Assembly (NCBI GenBank): GCA_024685635.1
Contig: JAIKVP010000108.1
Location: 1 to 38,823 of the forward strand
Origin: Lachnospiraceae bacterium
GTDB lineage: Bacteria; Bacillota; Clostridia; Lachnospirales; Lachnospiraceae
Direction: 5' to 3'
DNA length: 38,823 bases
This document shows, piece after piece, positions 17,624 through 27,480 of this stretch (position 1 is its first letter; each line of letters opens with the position of its first letter). The notes beneath the pieces were generated by a model. It worked only from the letters and a program-made list of their open reading frames with translations. It searched no databases and was not told the DNA's origin. A program made the translations under genes and the position numbers.

Positions 17624-18772
17624 TCACTTCTTAGAAAAAACACTTAATATCGCCTTAACAACACTGTTAGAATCGCTTTTGCCAGCAAGTAATCCTGCTG
17701 TCTCCACAATCTTAGAAACTAAATCGCTCGAAAATTTAGACTCAATAACCTTGCTTACCCAGTCAACATCATCAACTGTCTTGTTACCTAGATAAACCTG
17801 CTCAAATATATATATCGATCCTTCTCCTACCGCAGCGACAAAGGCTCCAGCAACGATTGCATTTAAGGTGCTAGCCGCTATATTAAGTCCTGGCACTGCT
17901 TTTAGACTGCTTAAGGTCGCCTTAGCAGCAGCACTTACTGTACCAGCGCTAACTATTGCATCCCTTAATTTCTCCGCCTTCTCATCCTTCTTAATCCCGT
18001 AAATGCTGGCAATTGAGTAAATCAATCCAGCCTCAATCGGAGCAAGAATAGCCGTGTCAGCAAATGGTACAGGAATAGCACCGACTACAACTCCCGCAGT
18101 CGTTGACGCTCCAACCAAGCCCTGAGCAAAGTACTTTTTACGACCTATTATATATGTATTTACATCCAAAACCGCTGCCTTAATTCCCTCAGGCATCAAA
18201 TCATTAGTAACCTTAATCAACTCCTCTATTCCACTTGGAGGAGCGTAAGCATTGTCATTAATCACATAGGTTTCCGCTACAACTGGAAGGATATATCTTA
18301 GATTCTTAGACTGCTTCTGCCTTGCAAATGCATTCTCCACCATCTTGATGTTCTCTGCCCTTTCAGGAATAGAATAAGACTTGGTAATGACAACTATAAT
18401 AGGGACATTGTTCCACATCTTAGTGGCGGTCGACAAACTCTTAATAGACTCAGAAAACAATTTTCTAGAAGTACCATCAATGCAGAACCAGATAAGGTTG
18501 ATCTGCCTGTCCTCCTTGCCATTTTGGGTGCTTTCATGCGACCATTTTCTAATGGCATTAACCGCTGCTATTTTCTTTATTGGATTGGGTTCAAAGCCAA
18601 CACTGTCAATGATTCTAAACGGCACAGCATCATTTTCAAATATGTCTAAGCGGTTAGTTGTGCCTTCTAATCCCCAGCCTGTCTCAGCTAAATTGTCTCC
18701 TAAAACCGCATTAATCAAGGTTGATTTGCCAACTCCTGAATTGCCTATTACCAATACATTCCCCTTTATCAT
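17624..18772 (-). CDS. Dynamin/Era-like GTPase with DUF697-type C-terminal membrane region
   Basis: This 382-residue protein combines an N-terminal G domain with a helical, probably membrane-associating C-terminal half. G1 is GNSGVGKST (about 10-18), a Thr-rich G2 (EGTTNR) follows, and G3 is DSVGFE near 56. G4 is TKSY, without the Asp that normally selects guanine, so nucleotide choice is uncertain. The segment YFAQGLVGASTTAGVVVGAIPVPFADTAI (about 203-231, shown here in part) matches the DUF697 signature and is followed by more Gly/Ala-rich helices. The start is the ATG after GGAGTGA rather than one six codons earlier. It follows a small uncharacterised gene by 22 bases and is probably co-transcribed. 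Function unknown. Confidence 0.72.
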   Translation of the reverse strand: MIKGNVLVIGNSGVGKSTLINAVLGDNLAETGWGLEGTTNRLDIFENDAVPFRIIDSVGFEPNPIKKIAAVNAIRKWSHESTQNGKEDRQINLIWFCIDGTSRKLFSESIKSLSTATKMWNNVPIIVVITKSYSIPERAENIKMVENAFARQKQSKNLRYILPVVAETYVINDNAYAPPSGIEELIKVTNDLMPEGIKAAVLDVNTYIIGRKKYFAQGLVGASTTAGVVVGAIPVPFADTAILAPIEAGLIYSIASIYGIKKDEKAEKLRDAIVSAGTVSAAAKATLSSLKAVPGLNIAASTLNAIVAGAFVAAVGEGSIYIFEQVYLGNKTVDDVDWVSKVIESKFSSDLVSKIVETAGLLAGKSDSNSVVKAILSVFSKK

Positions 18773-18794
18773 AATATCACTCCGATTCATATAA

Positions 18795-19277
18795 TTAGTT
18801 CTGCACTCTGTTTAAGTATCTATCCCATGATACTGTTAGGCTATCAGCCTTGATAAAGACATAATAGCTAGTAGAATCTGCCGGATCAAACTGATCCCCA
18901 TCTATAAACTCTATCGCTAACGAATACTTGTCATCCTCATATTTAATCTCATATAGATAAGCTCCCTTAGAAGACTTTAACAAGCTATTAGTCTCTTCTA
19001 AGCTAAGCTTCTCATCCTCTTTCTTCTCAATCAGCTTATCATTGGCATCATAGTATGAATAACCTTCCTTAAATGCAGACAAGATTTCACCCTTATCTAA
19101 TCTTAAATATGCTGTATCTGCATAGCTATCTGTATAGTTAGTATTCTGAGAATTATTCTGCTTTACAATTAAGGCCTCTATGGTGAATTCTATCGCATCT
19201 TGGTCCGATTTATACTCCCTAATCTCAGCGTCCTTAAAAGAGAATTTATCTATTTCGTCAATTGAATTAAACTTCAT
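18795..19277 (-). CDS. Small uncharacterised acidic protein paired with the GTPase
   Basis: I do not recognise this 160-residue protein. It has no signal peptide, membrane segment or metal-binding cluster. It is rich in Asp, Glu, Ser and Tyr and looks alpha/beta, with alternating strands such as YLYEIKYEDDKYSLAIEFI and YYVFIKADSLTVSW. The start ATG follows AAGGAGATAGAC, strong for this genome, so it is a real gene. It is the first gene of a two-gene unit with the DUF697-type GTPase, suggesting a linked but unknown role. Confidence 0.75.
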   Translation of the reverse strand: MKFNSIDEIDKFSFKDAEIREYKSDQDAIEFTIEALIVKQNNSQNTNYTDSYADTAYLRLDKGEILSAFKEGYSYYDANDKLIEKKEDEKLSLEETNSLLKSSKGAYLYEIKYEDDKYSLAIEFIDGDQFDPADSTSYYVFIKADSLTVSWDRYLNRVQN

Positions 19278-19359
19278 GTCTATCTCCTTATTTGCTTTAT
19301 TTTACTATAGTCATTCTAACACATACTAGGCTAAAATGCTACTTTATAAGCTGGCAATT

Positions 19360-19387
19360 AAAAAGGGGCAGGAATTAATCCTGCCCG
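19360..19387 (-). terminator. Terminator of the tandem GH5 cellulase operon
   Basis: The stem GGGCAGGA/TCCTGCCC with a 5-base loop is followed by CTTTTTAA on the minus strand, 16 bases after the stop codon. Confidence 0.92.
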
Positions 19388-19402
19388 TTAAATAAACTAT
19401 AA

Positions 19403-22400
19403 TTATTTCTTAACAGCCTTCTTAAACACTTTTATCTTGATTGTCTTCTTAGTTCCATCAGGATAAATAATTGTAACCTTGGTAACTCCAGCCTTCTTAG
19501 CCTTTATTACTCCCTTAGCTGTAATCTTAAGAATCTTCTTTTTAGCAACCTTAAACTTAAGCTTCTTGGCATTAATAGACTTGCCCTTTTTACCCTTTTT
19601 AGTCTTAAATAAGAGTTTATATTTCTTCTTATTCTTAATTTTAAGGATCTTAGGCATCTTCTTGGTCTTGCCTTTTAATTTATAGAAAACCTTATACTTC
19701 TTGTTCATCGCCTTTGAAGTCTTGGTCTCTTCAGTAGTATTGTTGCCATTATCAGCTGTTTCCTCTGTAGTGTTATTAGCTGGGTCAGTTGTAACTTCAG
19801 CTGCATCTCCTGATGCATTTACCTCTTCCTTAATAACCTCAATAACCTTTCTGCTAACCTTAACACTAGAGCCCTCAACCTCACCAGAAGTTGTAACCGT
19901 GATAGTTTCGGCATAATCACCAGCACTTAAACCAGCTTTTATGCTAATACTAATTGTTACTGACTTACCAGCCTCTAGATTAGTAATCTTAGTCTTACTT
20001 AATGTATACTTAGAACCCGTTGGAACTGAAACTGTGATAGCATCAATTGTGACATTGGAATTGTTAGTTATAACAAGTACAGAGACATCCTCTCCACTCT
20101 TATAGCCTTCAGTCAATTCAACATCACCGTTAGTAAGCTTAAGATCAAGGCTACCCTTAATCTCAATATAGTTAGCCTCAAATGTAATATTCTCATTAAC
20201 TACTACTGTCTCACCAACCTTGTAGGTCTTGTCGCCTGACTTCCAGCCATCGGCCTTAAAGCCAACCTTAGCTTCAACATTAGGAAGTGTAACACTAGCG
20301 CCCTTTCTAACCTTAGCATCCTTAGAAACTCCAGATGTCAAATATGTCACGGTAGCAAACTCTACAGGATTGCCATCAGCATCGACAACGCTACAATTCT
20401 CAGAGTAAATACTCTCAACATTAGCAGCAAGTGATGTATCAATAAATACCACCTTAGGAGTATCAATTGCCGCAGCTGTTGATGACTCATCAACTGTCAA
20501 ATCAAGAGTTCCACTCTCAAGCTTAACTGACTCATAAGCCGCAATCGCTGAACTGTTACCAGTTGTAGTTACCTTAACTTCACCGCCTGAAACAACGACT
20601 GCATTAGCAGAAACAGCGGCAGAGCCTGATTTATTACTTATGCTAATCACACCGTTCTTTGCATTTGAATCAGCTGAATTAGCAAATGATATAGTTCCTG
20701 TTGAACTTATACCCTCTGACACCAAACTAGTACCCTCTAATGCAAGGCTAGTATCAACAGCACTTGTAAATGACTTAATGCTTACATTGTCAAATGTAAC
20801 TATCTTAGTTGTCTTAGATACAACGCTTATATCCTTAGCCGTACCAGTAAGAGTATATTCCTTATCTTCAAGAAGAGTAAGTGTCTTAGTTTCTTTATCA
20901 TAGCTTACAGTATTGCTATACGCAGCCACTAAAGCATCCGTATCTTTTACAGTTGCAAATAGTGATAAATCAATTGTATACGGATTGGCAATCAAGGTTG
21001 TTGCTGAAACTTCAACAATATCTGATGCCTTATATATATCGCTCTCCGCTAATCTTGCAGCAAATGTATAATCAGTGTATTCACTTAGATTAGTAATAAC
21101 CGGAGCCTTAAGCCATGCGTCATCAGCATATTTAGCTGCACCCTTTAGCTTGAAGTTATATTCAACTCCTTCACCTAAATCAGATAAGCTTACAGCATCT
21201 GAAGAAACCTTAGTCACTGTCAAAGTCTTCTTAAACTCCTGCACAAGTTTATTAACTGTCACCTTACATGTAGCTTTTTTAGTCTCATCCTCCACTGCCA
21301 TAACCGTGATAGTAGCAGTTCCACCCTTAAGAGCCTTAATCTTACCACTCTCATCAACTGTTACAACACTCTTATCAGATGATGACCATTTAACTGCACC
21401 TGAAATTTCACCGTTAATCTTAACTGTAGCTTTAAGAGTAGCTTCAGCACTTACATCTAGGCTTAATGTAGTCTTGTCAAGCTTTACAGAAACTATTGAA
21501 TTCTCTTCTGTTGTTACTTCTTCAGTTGTAGCTTCAGTAGTTGTCGCATCTTTAGAAGCCTCCGTTGTAGCCTCTTCGGTTGTAGGCTCTTCAGTTGTAG
21601 TCTCCTTAGCCTTAGTATCAGTTCCCTCTTCAGCGTCCTGATGCTCTCTATAGGTATTAACAAGCCATGCTCCAGACTCGCTTAAATCATCATTCTTCCA
21701 GCCACCAGTTTTAGATGAACAGCTTGTACTTAACATAGAAGCCGCCTCAGCCTTATTACACAAGCTCCAGTTACAGTATGGAATACCATAGCTATCAAGA
21801 AGTTTAATCCATGCATTAGCATTGTCAAAGTCATATCCACCGCCACCAGAAGCATCGCAGGTTCCAAACTCTGTTACAAAGATTGGAATACCAGCATTAT
21901 ATGCAGTTGTAACCTTATTCATCTTATCCTGATAATGAGATGCAGCATAAAAATGGAAGGTATACATAATGTTACTAAAGCCCTCATCATTTAAGTCATG
22001 ACCTATAACCTCATCAACATCCTGTGACCATGTGTTAGTTCCACATACAATGATTGCATTTGAACCACAATCTCTAATAATCTTAGCAATTGTAGTACAG
22101 TATGAATGTAAATCACTTCCACCTGTATACCACTGTATTCCAGTAGGCTCATTACATATCTCAAAGATTACATTGTCGTAATCCTTATACATTGTTGCAT
22201 ATTTAGTAAAAAATGCCTTAGCACTATCAACTGTAGTCCATGGATTCTCCTCGTGAATATGCCAGTCTACGATAGCATACATACCAAGTTCTTTAGCGTA
22301 CTTAACACCATTTTGAATTGCAGTGTCAAGTGTAGCCTGTGAACCAGCTGTATAACCACCCTGAGTTACATAGCTAACTAGTCTTACAGTGTTAACACCC

Positions 22401-23533
22401 CACTCATCGCGAAGAGTCTGAAATGCTGCCTTATTAACATAAGGTGTCATAGCATTCCAATGCATACCATGAGTGGATGCACCTCTTAAATTAACCTGAT
22501 ATCCATCCTCACCGACAATAACAGGAGCCTTATATCCACTAACATTTCCTGTGTGAAGTGCACCGTGCTGTCCAACTGGCGTGTCAGCAAATGCTTTGTT
22601 CTCAGTAGAACCTGTTAAGGTATACTTTAGAGAAGAACTAGAAGCACTTGCACAGTTAACGTCTAAAACGCTAGCATTTGAAGGATATGTAGTTGCTCCG
22701 TTTAATGAAAAACCAAACTTGGTATCTGTACTATACGCTGTTGCACCTGCATCAATCTTTAGCGAGTAATAGAAAAGCACTCCACCGTGCTCAGCACTAT
22801 AACTTGCCTTTAGGCCTGAACCATAGCACTGAACTCCTGATACAGCTTTAGAAGTAGGCATCAGGCACTGGATACCTGTAATACTAGAAGAAGAATTGTT
22901 GGTCAATCTAACAACATATTCTTTATAATACTCATTAGAACCAGATCCCTCAGTAAGTGTCAAAGACACATCTGAAACATTGCCGGTTCCACTAGCTGCC
23001 TGTGTTGTAGAAGTTGATGCGCCAGATGAGCTTTCCCCAACTACAACCTTAGCATAGTTAATAGTGTAATTTAATGTTGCTCCATCAGTGTCACTATTAC
23101 CTGCAACTCTCAAGCCTAACTTACCAAGATTAGAATAAGACTTAAGATTAAGCGATAATTTGTATGTCTGACCTGCTGAAATTGTTCCAGAGCTAGCAGC
23201 CTCTGACCATTCGCCATAGTCAGTATTCATCGCATAAGCCATCATGGTAAGACCGCTGTTTGAAACAGAATTAACAGTAACGCTAGCCTCGAATGTTATA
23301 CTGCTAAAGCTAGATGGATTACTAGCAAATGCAGATGAAAGGGCTGTATTCTCATAAAAATCAAGAATATAATCAGTTCCGTATCCATTCTTAGCAACTG
23401 TTCCTGAGCCAGTCTGATTAGTTACTAATGAATAAGCCGTATCAGCTGCAGCAACCGAGAATCCTTCTGGCATCAAAAAGCTTAAAGCCACAGTAAAACA
23501 TAACAATAAAGCAACAACTCTTTTGATTCGCAT
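19403..23533 (-). CDS. Large multimodular secreted GH5 endoglucanase
   Basis: This 1376-residue extracellular enzyme probably cuts beta-1,4-glucan. In order: signal peptide (1 to about 30); an unrecognised beta module (about 31-165) shared with the upstream paralogue; a CBM2-like module (about 180-300); a GH5 domain resembling subfamily 2 (about 320-635) with acid/base Glu in ICNEP near 461 and nucleophile Glu in VTEFGT near 554; a TTEE-rich linker; a Big_2 domain (about 678-761); an Fn3-like segment; a Ser/Thr-rich carbohydrate-binding-like domain (about 858-1030); an InlB-like repeat (about 1058-1121); a CARDB-like domain (about 1128-1238); and a very Lys-rich Big_2-like tail (about 1273-1376). 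I start at the ATG preceding a good signal peptide, 12 bases after AAGGAGG; the open frame extends upstream into the paralogue. Module names other than GH5 and Big_2 are tentative. Confidence 0.88.
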   Translation of the reverse strand: MRIKRVVALLLCFTVALSFLMPEGFSVAAADTAYSLVTNQTGSGTVAKNGYGTDYILDFYENTALSSAFASNPSSFSSITFEASVTVNSVSNSGLTMMAYAMNTDYGEWSEAASSGTISAGQTYKLSLNLKSYSNLGKLGLRVAGNSDTDGATLNYTINYAKVVVGESSSGASTSTTQAASGTGNVSDVSLTLTEGSGSNEYYKEYVVRLTNNSSSSITGIQCLMPTSKAVSGVQCYGSGLKASYSAEHGGVLFYYSLKIDAGATAYSTDTKFGFSLNGATTYPSNASVLDVNCASASSSSLKYTLTGSTENKAFADTPVGQHGALHTGNVSGYKAPVIVGEDGYQVNLRGASTHGMHWNAMTPYVNKAAFQTLRDEWGVNTVRLVSYVTQGGYTAGSQATLDTAIQNGVKYAKELGMYAIVDWHIHEENPWTTVDSAKAFFTKYATMYKDYDNVIFEICNEPTGIQWYTGGSDLHSYCTTIAKIIRDCGSNAIIVCGTNTWSQDVDEVIGHDLNDEGFSNIMYTFHFYAASHYQDKMNKVTTAYNAGIPIFVTEFGTCDASGGGGYDFDNANAWIKLLDSYGIPYCNWSLCNKAEAASMLSTSCSSKTGGWKNDDLSESGAWLVNTYREHQDAEEGTDTKAKETTTEEPTTEEATTEASKDATTTEATTEEVTTEENSIVSVKLDKTTLSLDVSAEATLKATVKINGEISGAVKWSSSDKSVVTVDESGKIKALKGGTATITVMAVEDETKKATCKVTVNKLVQEFKKTLTVTKVSSDAVSLSDLGEGVEYNFKLKGAAKYADDAWLKAPVITNLSEYTDYTFAARLAESDIYKASDIVEVSATTLIANPYTIDLSLFATVKDTDALVAAYSNTVSYDKETKTLTLLEDKEYTLTGTAKDISVVSKTTKIVTFDNVSIKSFTSAVDTSLALEGTSLVSEGISSTGTISFANSADSNAKNGVISISNKSGSAAVSANAVVVSGGEVKVTTTGNSSAIAAYESVKLESGTLDLTVDESSTAAAIDTPKVVFIDTSLAANVESIYSENCSVVDADGNPVEFATVTYLTSGVSKDAKVRKGASVTLPNVEAKVGFKADGWKSGDKTYKVGETVVVNENITFEANYIEIKGSLDLKLTNGDVELTEGYKSGEDVSVLVITNNSNVTIDAITVSVPTGSKYTLSKTKITNLEAGKSVTISISIKAGLSAGDYAETITVTTSGEVEGSSVKVSRKVIEVIKEEVNASGDAAEVTTDPANNTTEETADNGNNTTEETKTSKAMNKKYKVFYKLKGKTKKMPKILKIKNKKKYKLLFKTKKGKKGKSINAKKLKFKVAKKKILKITAKGVIKAKKAGVTKVTIIYPDGTKKTIKIKVFKKAVKK

Positions 23534-23558
23534 TTTATATCCGTTCCTCCTTAAAAAA

Positions 23559-25121
23559 CTATTCCTTAGCCTGACGAGCCCTATATGTGTTAACAAGCCA
23601 AACACCGCTCTTAGATAAGTCACCGCCCTTAAATCCCGATGTTACCGAGCAGCTAGTCTTTAATAATGACGCAGCTTCGTTCTTGTTACACAAGCTCCAG
23701 TTACAGTATGGTATACCATATTTATCAAGCAGCTTAATCCACTTAGTGGCATTACTAAAGTCATAGCCACCACCGCCTGACGCATCACAGGTTCCAAATT
23801 CAGTAACAAATATTGGCACGCCAGCCTTGTATGCCTTAGTAACCTTATCCATTAAGTTACTGTAATGTGTTGCAGAATAGAAATGGAATGTGTACATAAC
23901 ATTCTTAAACCCCTCATTATTAAGATCATGTCCTATAACATCATCAACATCCTGCGACCATGTATTAGTTCCACAGACAACTATAGCATTGCTGCCCTGA
24001 TTTCTGATTATCTTCGTAATGGTCTTAGCATACTTATGTAAGTCGTTGCCGCCTGTATACCAGGAAACATTAGTAGGCTCATTACATATCTCAAAAATCA
24101 CATTGTCATAATCCTTATACTTCTTAGCATACTTCTTAAAGAACTTCTTAGCATCAGAAACAGTTGTCCAAGGATTCTCTGCGTGAATATGCCAATCAAT
24201 AATCACATACATCCCAAGCTCTTTAGCATACTTGACACCATTTACAATTGATTGATCAAGCAAGTCCTTAGAGCCCTGAGTGTAACCACCCTGAGTTACA
24301 TAGCTAACCAAACGAACCGTGTTGACACCCCACTCATCTCTTAAATTCTGAAATGCCTTCTTATTGACATAAGGCGTCATCTCGCCCCAATGCATTCCGT
24401 GAGTTGAAACACCTCTTAGGTTAACCTTCTTACCATCCTCTCCTACTATCACAGGAGCAGTATATCCGCTAAGCTTAGCCAAATGCAAAGCGCCGTGCTT
24501 ACCAACCGGTGTCTTAGCAAACTTGACCGACTTGGTCTTACCCTTTACCTTGTACTTAAGACCCGAGGCAGATGATGAAGAGCTTGAACTTGAACTAGAA
24601 CCCTTCCTTACCGCCTTAATCTTAGCGTAATTGATGGTATACTTAAAAGTCGCACCGTTACAGCTAGATGAATTACTAGCAATCCTTATACCAATCTTAC
24701 CTATACTCTTATAAGACTTCAAATTAAGCGTCAGCTTATAAGTCTTACCCTTCTTAATGACACTAGACTCGACTTCCTTCCAGTTAGAAAAGCTGCTATC
24801 CATAGCGTAAGGAATAAGTATCATTCCTCCCTTAGATATACCTCTAACCTTGACACTAATCTGGAACTTTAATGACTTAAACTTGCCTAAATTGTTCGTG
24901 ATGTCAGAAGGCAGGGATGTATTCTCATATATGTCACAAATGTAGTCAGATCCGTATGGATTCTTAGTGACCTTCTTCGTTCCCTTATTCTTCGTAGTAA
25001 GATTGTAAGTCGTAGTCTTAGCTGACACCTTAGTAACACTACTAAGATTAGAAAAACTAAGAGCAACTGTTAAGCAAAGCAGTATCGCAAACAGCCTCTT
25101 AAACAAGCCTAAAAATTGCAT
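23559..25121 (-). CDS. Compact, lysine-rich secreted GH5 endoglucanase
   Basis: This 520-residue secreted enzyme is a close paralogue of the next gene, sharing by eye roughly three quarters of residues in the catalytic region. It has a signal peptide (MQFLGLFKRLFAILLCL onward, 1 to about 35), the same unrecognised N-terminal module (about 36-165), a Ser linker and a GH5 domain (about 215-510) with ICNEP near 347 and VTEFGT near 439. It lacks the CBM2-like module and everything after the catalytic domain. Lysine replaces neutral residues at many surface-type positions, making it strongly basic. Its start is ATG 25121, 7 bases after AAGGAGG. It precedes the larger gene by 25 bases, so they form an operon. 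Confidence 0.9.
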   Translation of the reverse strand: MQFLGLFKRLFAILLCLTVALSFSNLSSVTKVSAKTTTYNLTTKNKGTKKVTKNPYGSDYICDIYENTSLPSDITNNLGKFKSLKFQISVKVRGISKGGMILIPYAMDSSFSNWKEVESSVIKKGKTYKLTLNLKSYKSIGKIGIRIASNSSSCNGATFKYTINYAKIKAVRKGSSSSSSSSSSASGLKYKVKGKTKSVKFAKTPVGKHGALHLAKLSGYTAPVIVGEDGKKVNLRGVSTHGMHWGEMTPYVNKKAFQNLRDEWGVNTVRLVSYVTQGGYTQGSKDLLDQSIVNGVKYAKELGMYVIIDWHIHAENPWTTVSDAKKFFKKYAKKYKDYDNVIFEICNEPTNVSWYTGGNDLHKYAKTITKIIRNQGSNAIVVCGTNTWSQDVDDVIGHDLNNEGFKNVMYTFHFYSATHYSNLMDKVTKAYKAGVPIFVTEFGTCDASGGGGYDFSNATKWIKLLDKYGIPYCNWSLCNKNEAASLLKTSCSVTSGFKGGDLSKSGVWLVNTYRARQAKE

Positions 25122-25165
25122 TATCAATCCTCCTTGTCTTTATAAAAAATGCTAATCCGAACTCT

Positions 25166-25274
25166 GCGTTTTATAAAAACGCCACTACTATAATTATAAC
25201 AGAATCCGCTAGCATTTGCATAGCAAAAAATGCAGTAAGAATCAATATTTTTTAGTGTTTTTCGTGAGAAAATC
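25166..25274 (-). promoter_or_regulatory. Promoter region of the GH5 operon with dyads
   Basis: On the minus strand TATAAT (25193-25198) lies about 72 bases before the start codon with only a weak -35 (ATGCAA). An alternative is TTGATT (25240-25245), 17 bases, then TATGCA (25217-25222). A TAGTGG hexamer (25182-25187) follows the TATAAT box by 5 bases, a GCGTTTT/AAAACGC dyad lies at 25166-25182, and a 7-4-7 dyad GATTTTC-N4-GAAAAAC at 25257-25274. Which start is used is unclear. The rest of the 290-base gap up to ilvC holds only the ilvC terminator. Confidence 0.45.
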
Positions 25275-25350
25275 TTAATGAAATTTGCACGGCCTATTGC
25301 CAGGAGATTTAGGCCTTTAAAAAGATATAAAAGAGGCGTGAAAAAGGGTA

Positions 25351-25382
25351 AAAAAAGGCGCAAAGCAAAATGCCTTGCGCCT
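25351..25382 (-). terminator. Terminator of ilvC
   Basis: The stem AGGCGCAA/TTGCGCCT with an 11-base loop is followed by a run of T on the minus strand, about 30 bases after the ilvC stop. Confidence 0.92.
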
Positions 25383-25412
25383 TATATCTCATATAAAAAT
25401 GTCTTGAACGAA

Positions 25413-26486
<1,074 letters not shown>

Positions 26487-26516
26487 TCAATAACTGAAAT
26501 CAAAAGCCAGACACGA

Positions 26517-26551
26517 GTTGTATTACAACTTAACCCGTGTTGTCTGACAAC
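26517..26551. promoter_or_regulatory. Two tandem GTTGT-N3-ACAAC operators at ilvC
   Basis: Perfect palindromes GTTGT-CTG-ACAAC (26539-26551) and GTTGT-ATT-ACAAC (26517-26529) have centres 22 bases apart, about two helical turns. They fit the GntR/FadR-type TNGTNNNACNA pattern. The first begins one base downstream of the -10 box, across the likely start site; the second lies about 20 bases into the leader. The adjacent FadR-type gene is the obvious candidate regulator, acting as a repressor. Confidence 0.75.
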
Positions 26552-26552
26552 T

Positions 26553-26581
26553 ATCTTACTACCAAACAATAATTATGTCAA
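26553..26581 (-). promoter_or_regulatory. Promoter of ilvC
   Basis: TTGACA (26576-26581) and TAAGAT (26553-26558) are 17 bases apart. The leader is about 110 bases and can form a hairpin from CTGGCT/AGCCGG arms (about 26475-26509) before the ribosome binding site; no leader peptide rich in branched-chain codons and no T-box was seen. Confidence 0.88.
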
Positions 26582-26651
26582 TATGAAAATGCTAATAATA
26601 TCAAGAAATAATTGACTTCGTGGACTTGAATTCTTCATTTATAACAAACAA

Positions 26652-27335
26652 TTAAAGCTTCTCATTATATGTAGCATGATGCAAATGTATCAACACAGCC
26701 GAACGAAGTCCTTCACTATCTCTTCTCTTTAGGAAATTCATAATTATAATATGATCCTTATAAGCATCCTCTGCAATAATCTCTAAATTCTCATCAAGAG
26801 CAAATGTCTTCTCAATTGTCTCAGTCAAAACAGGAATAAATTGAATCAAAAAGTCGTTATGGGAAGCCCTCATAATAGCCCCATGAAAATCTGTTTCAGA
26901 CTGAATTCTCTTGTCTCCCTTAGGATTCTTCTTTATCTCCTTTTGGACAATATCCCCCAGTCTTAAAATCTCATCAATCTCATCATCAGAAGCACGATCA
27001 GCCGCTAACGCCGCTGCCGCCGGCTCAATAATCATCCTCGCCTCATAAAGATCCTTAAGTGTAACCTTAATATCAAGGACATCATCCATATTAAGAGTCC
27101 CATCCTTAGCATACTGCTCTAGAGTATCATTTACAAAGGTTCCCCTACCGCGTCTAACAACCAAGAGCCCCTCACTAACCAGCGTCCTAATAGCCTCCCT
27201 AAGCGTAGTCCTAGAAACCCCAAGTTTTTCCGACAAATCATTCTCATTAGGAAGCTTCTCCCCCGGCAAATAAACCTGCTCCTCCCTAATCATCCTAATC
27301 AAAACCTCCGCCGTCCTCTGCGACAAATTATCCAT
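26652..27335 (-). CDS. FadR-subfamily GntR transcriptional regulator
   Basis: This 227-residue protein has an N-terminal winged helix (about 1-75; LPNENDLSEKLGVSRTTLRE then LVVRRGRGTFV) and a C-terminal FCD effector domain with potential metal-binding residues (DFHGAIMRASHN near 147-158 and HLHH near the end). FadR-type FCD regulators usually bind small carboxylic acids and repress nearby genes. Here the neighbour is ilvC, whose start region carries two FadR-like palindromes, so a branched-chain precursor or related acid is a plausible effector; that is inference. The start follows GGAGATTTGTT. The first half of the gene uses unusually many AGG, GGG and TTG codons compared with the rest of the window. 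Confidence 0.9.
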   Translation of the reverse strand: MDNLSQRTAEVLIRMIREEQVYLPGEKLPNENDLSEKLGVSRTTLREAIRTLVSEGLLVVRRGRGTFVNDTLEQYAKDGTLNMDDVLDIKVTLKDLYEARMIIEPAAAALAADRASDDEIDEILRLGDIVQKEIKKNPKGDKRIQSETDFHGAIMRASHNDFLIQFIPVLTETIEKTFALDENLEIIAEDAYKDHIIIMNFLKRRDSEGLRSAVLIHLHHATYNEKL

Positions 27336-27480
27336 AACAAATCTCCATTCTATAAAATACCCCTCAGCGTTCCCAAACCTACGCGGAGCCCCAAAAACCC
27401 CCTCGGTGGCCCCGCCACCCTGAGCTTAAAGGATGCCCCACTAGTGCTCTTTTCTAAAAACCGTAGTAGTCTCCATCGCA

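Noticed and set aside
25257..25330. A possible riboswitch in the gap before the GH5 operon.
   Set aside because: It lies upstream of the likely promoter elements, and the GGCCTA/TAGGCC dyad does not match any riboswitch core I know.
25124..25363. A 79-residue frame between the GH5 operon and ilvC.
   Set aside because: It overlaps the ilvC terminator and the GH5 promoter, has unlikely composition and no good ribosome binding site.
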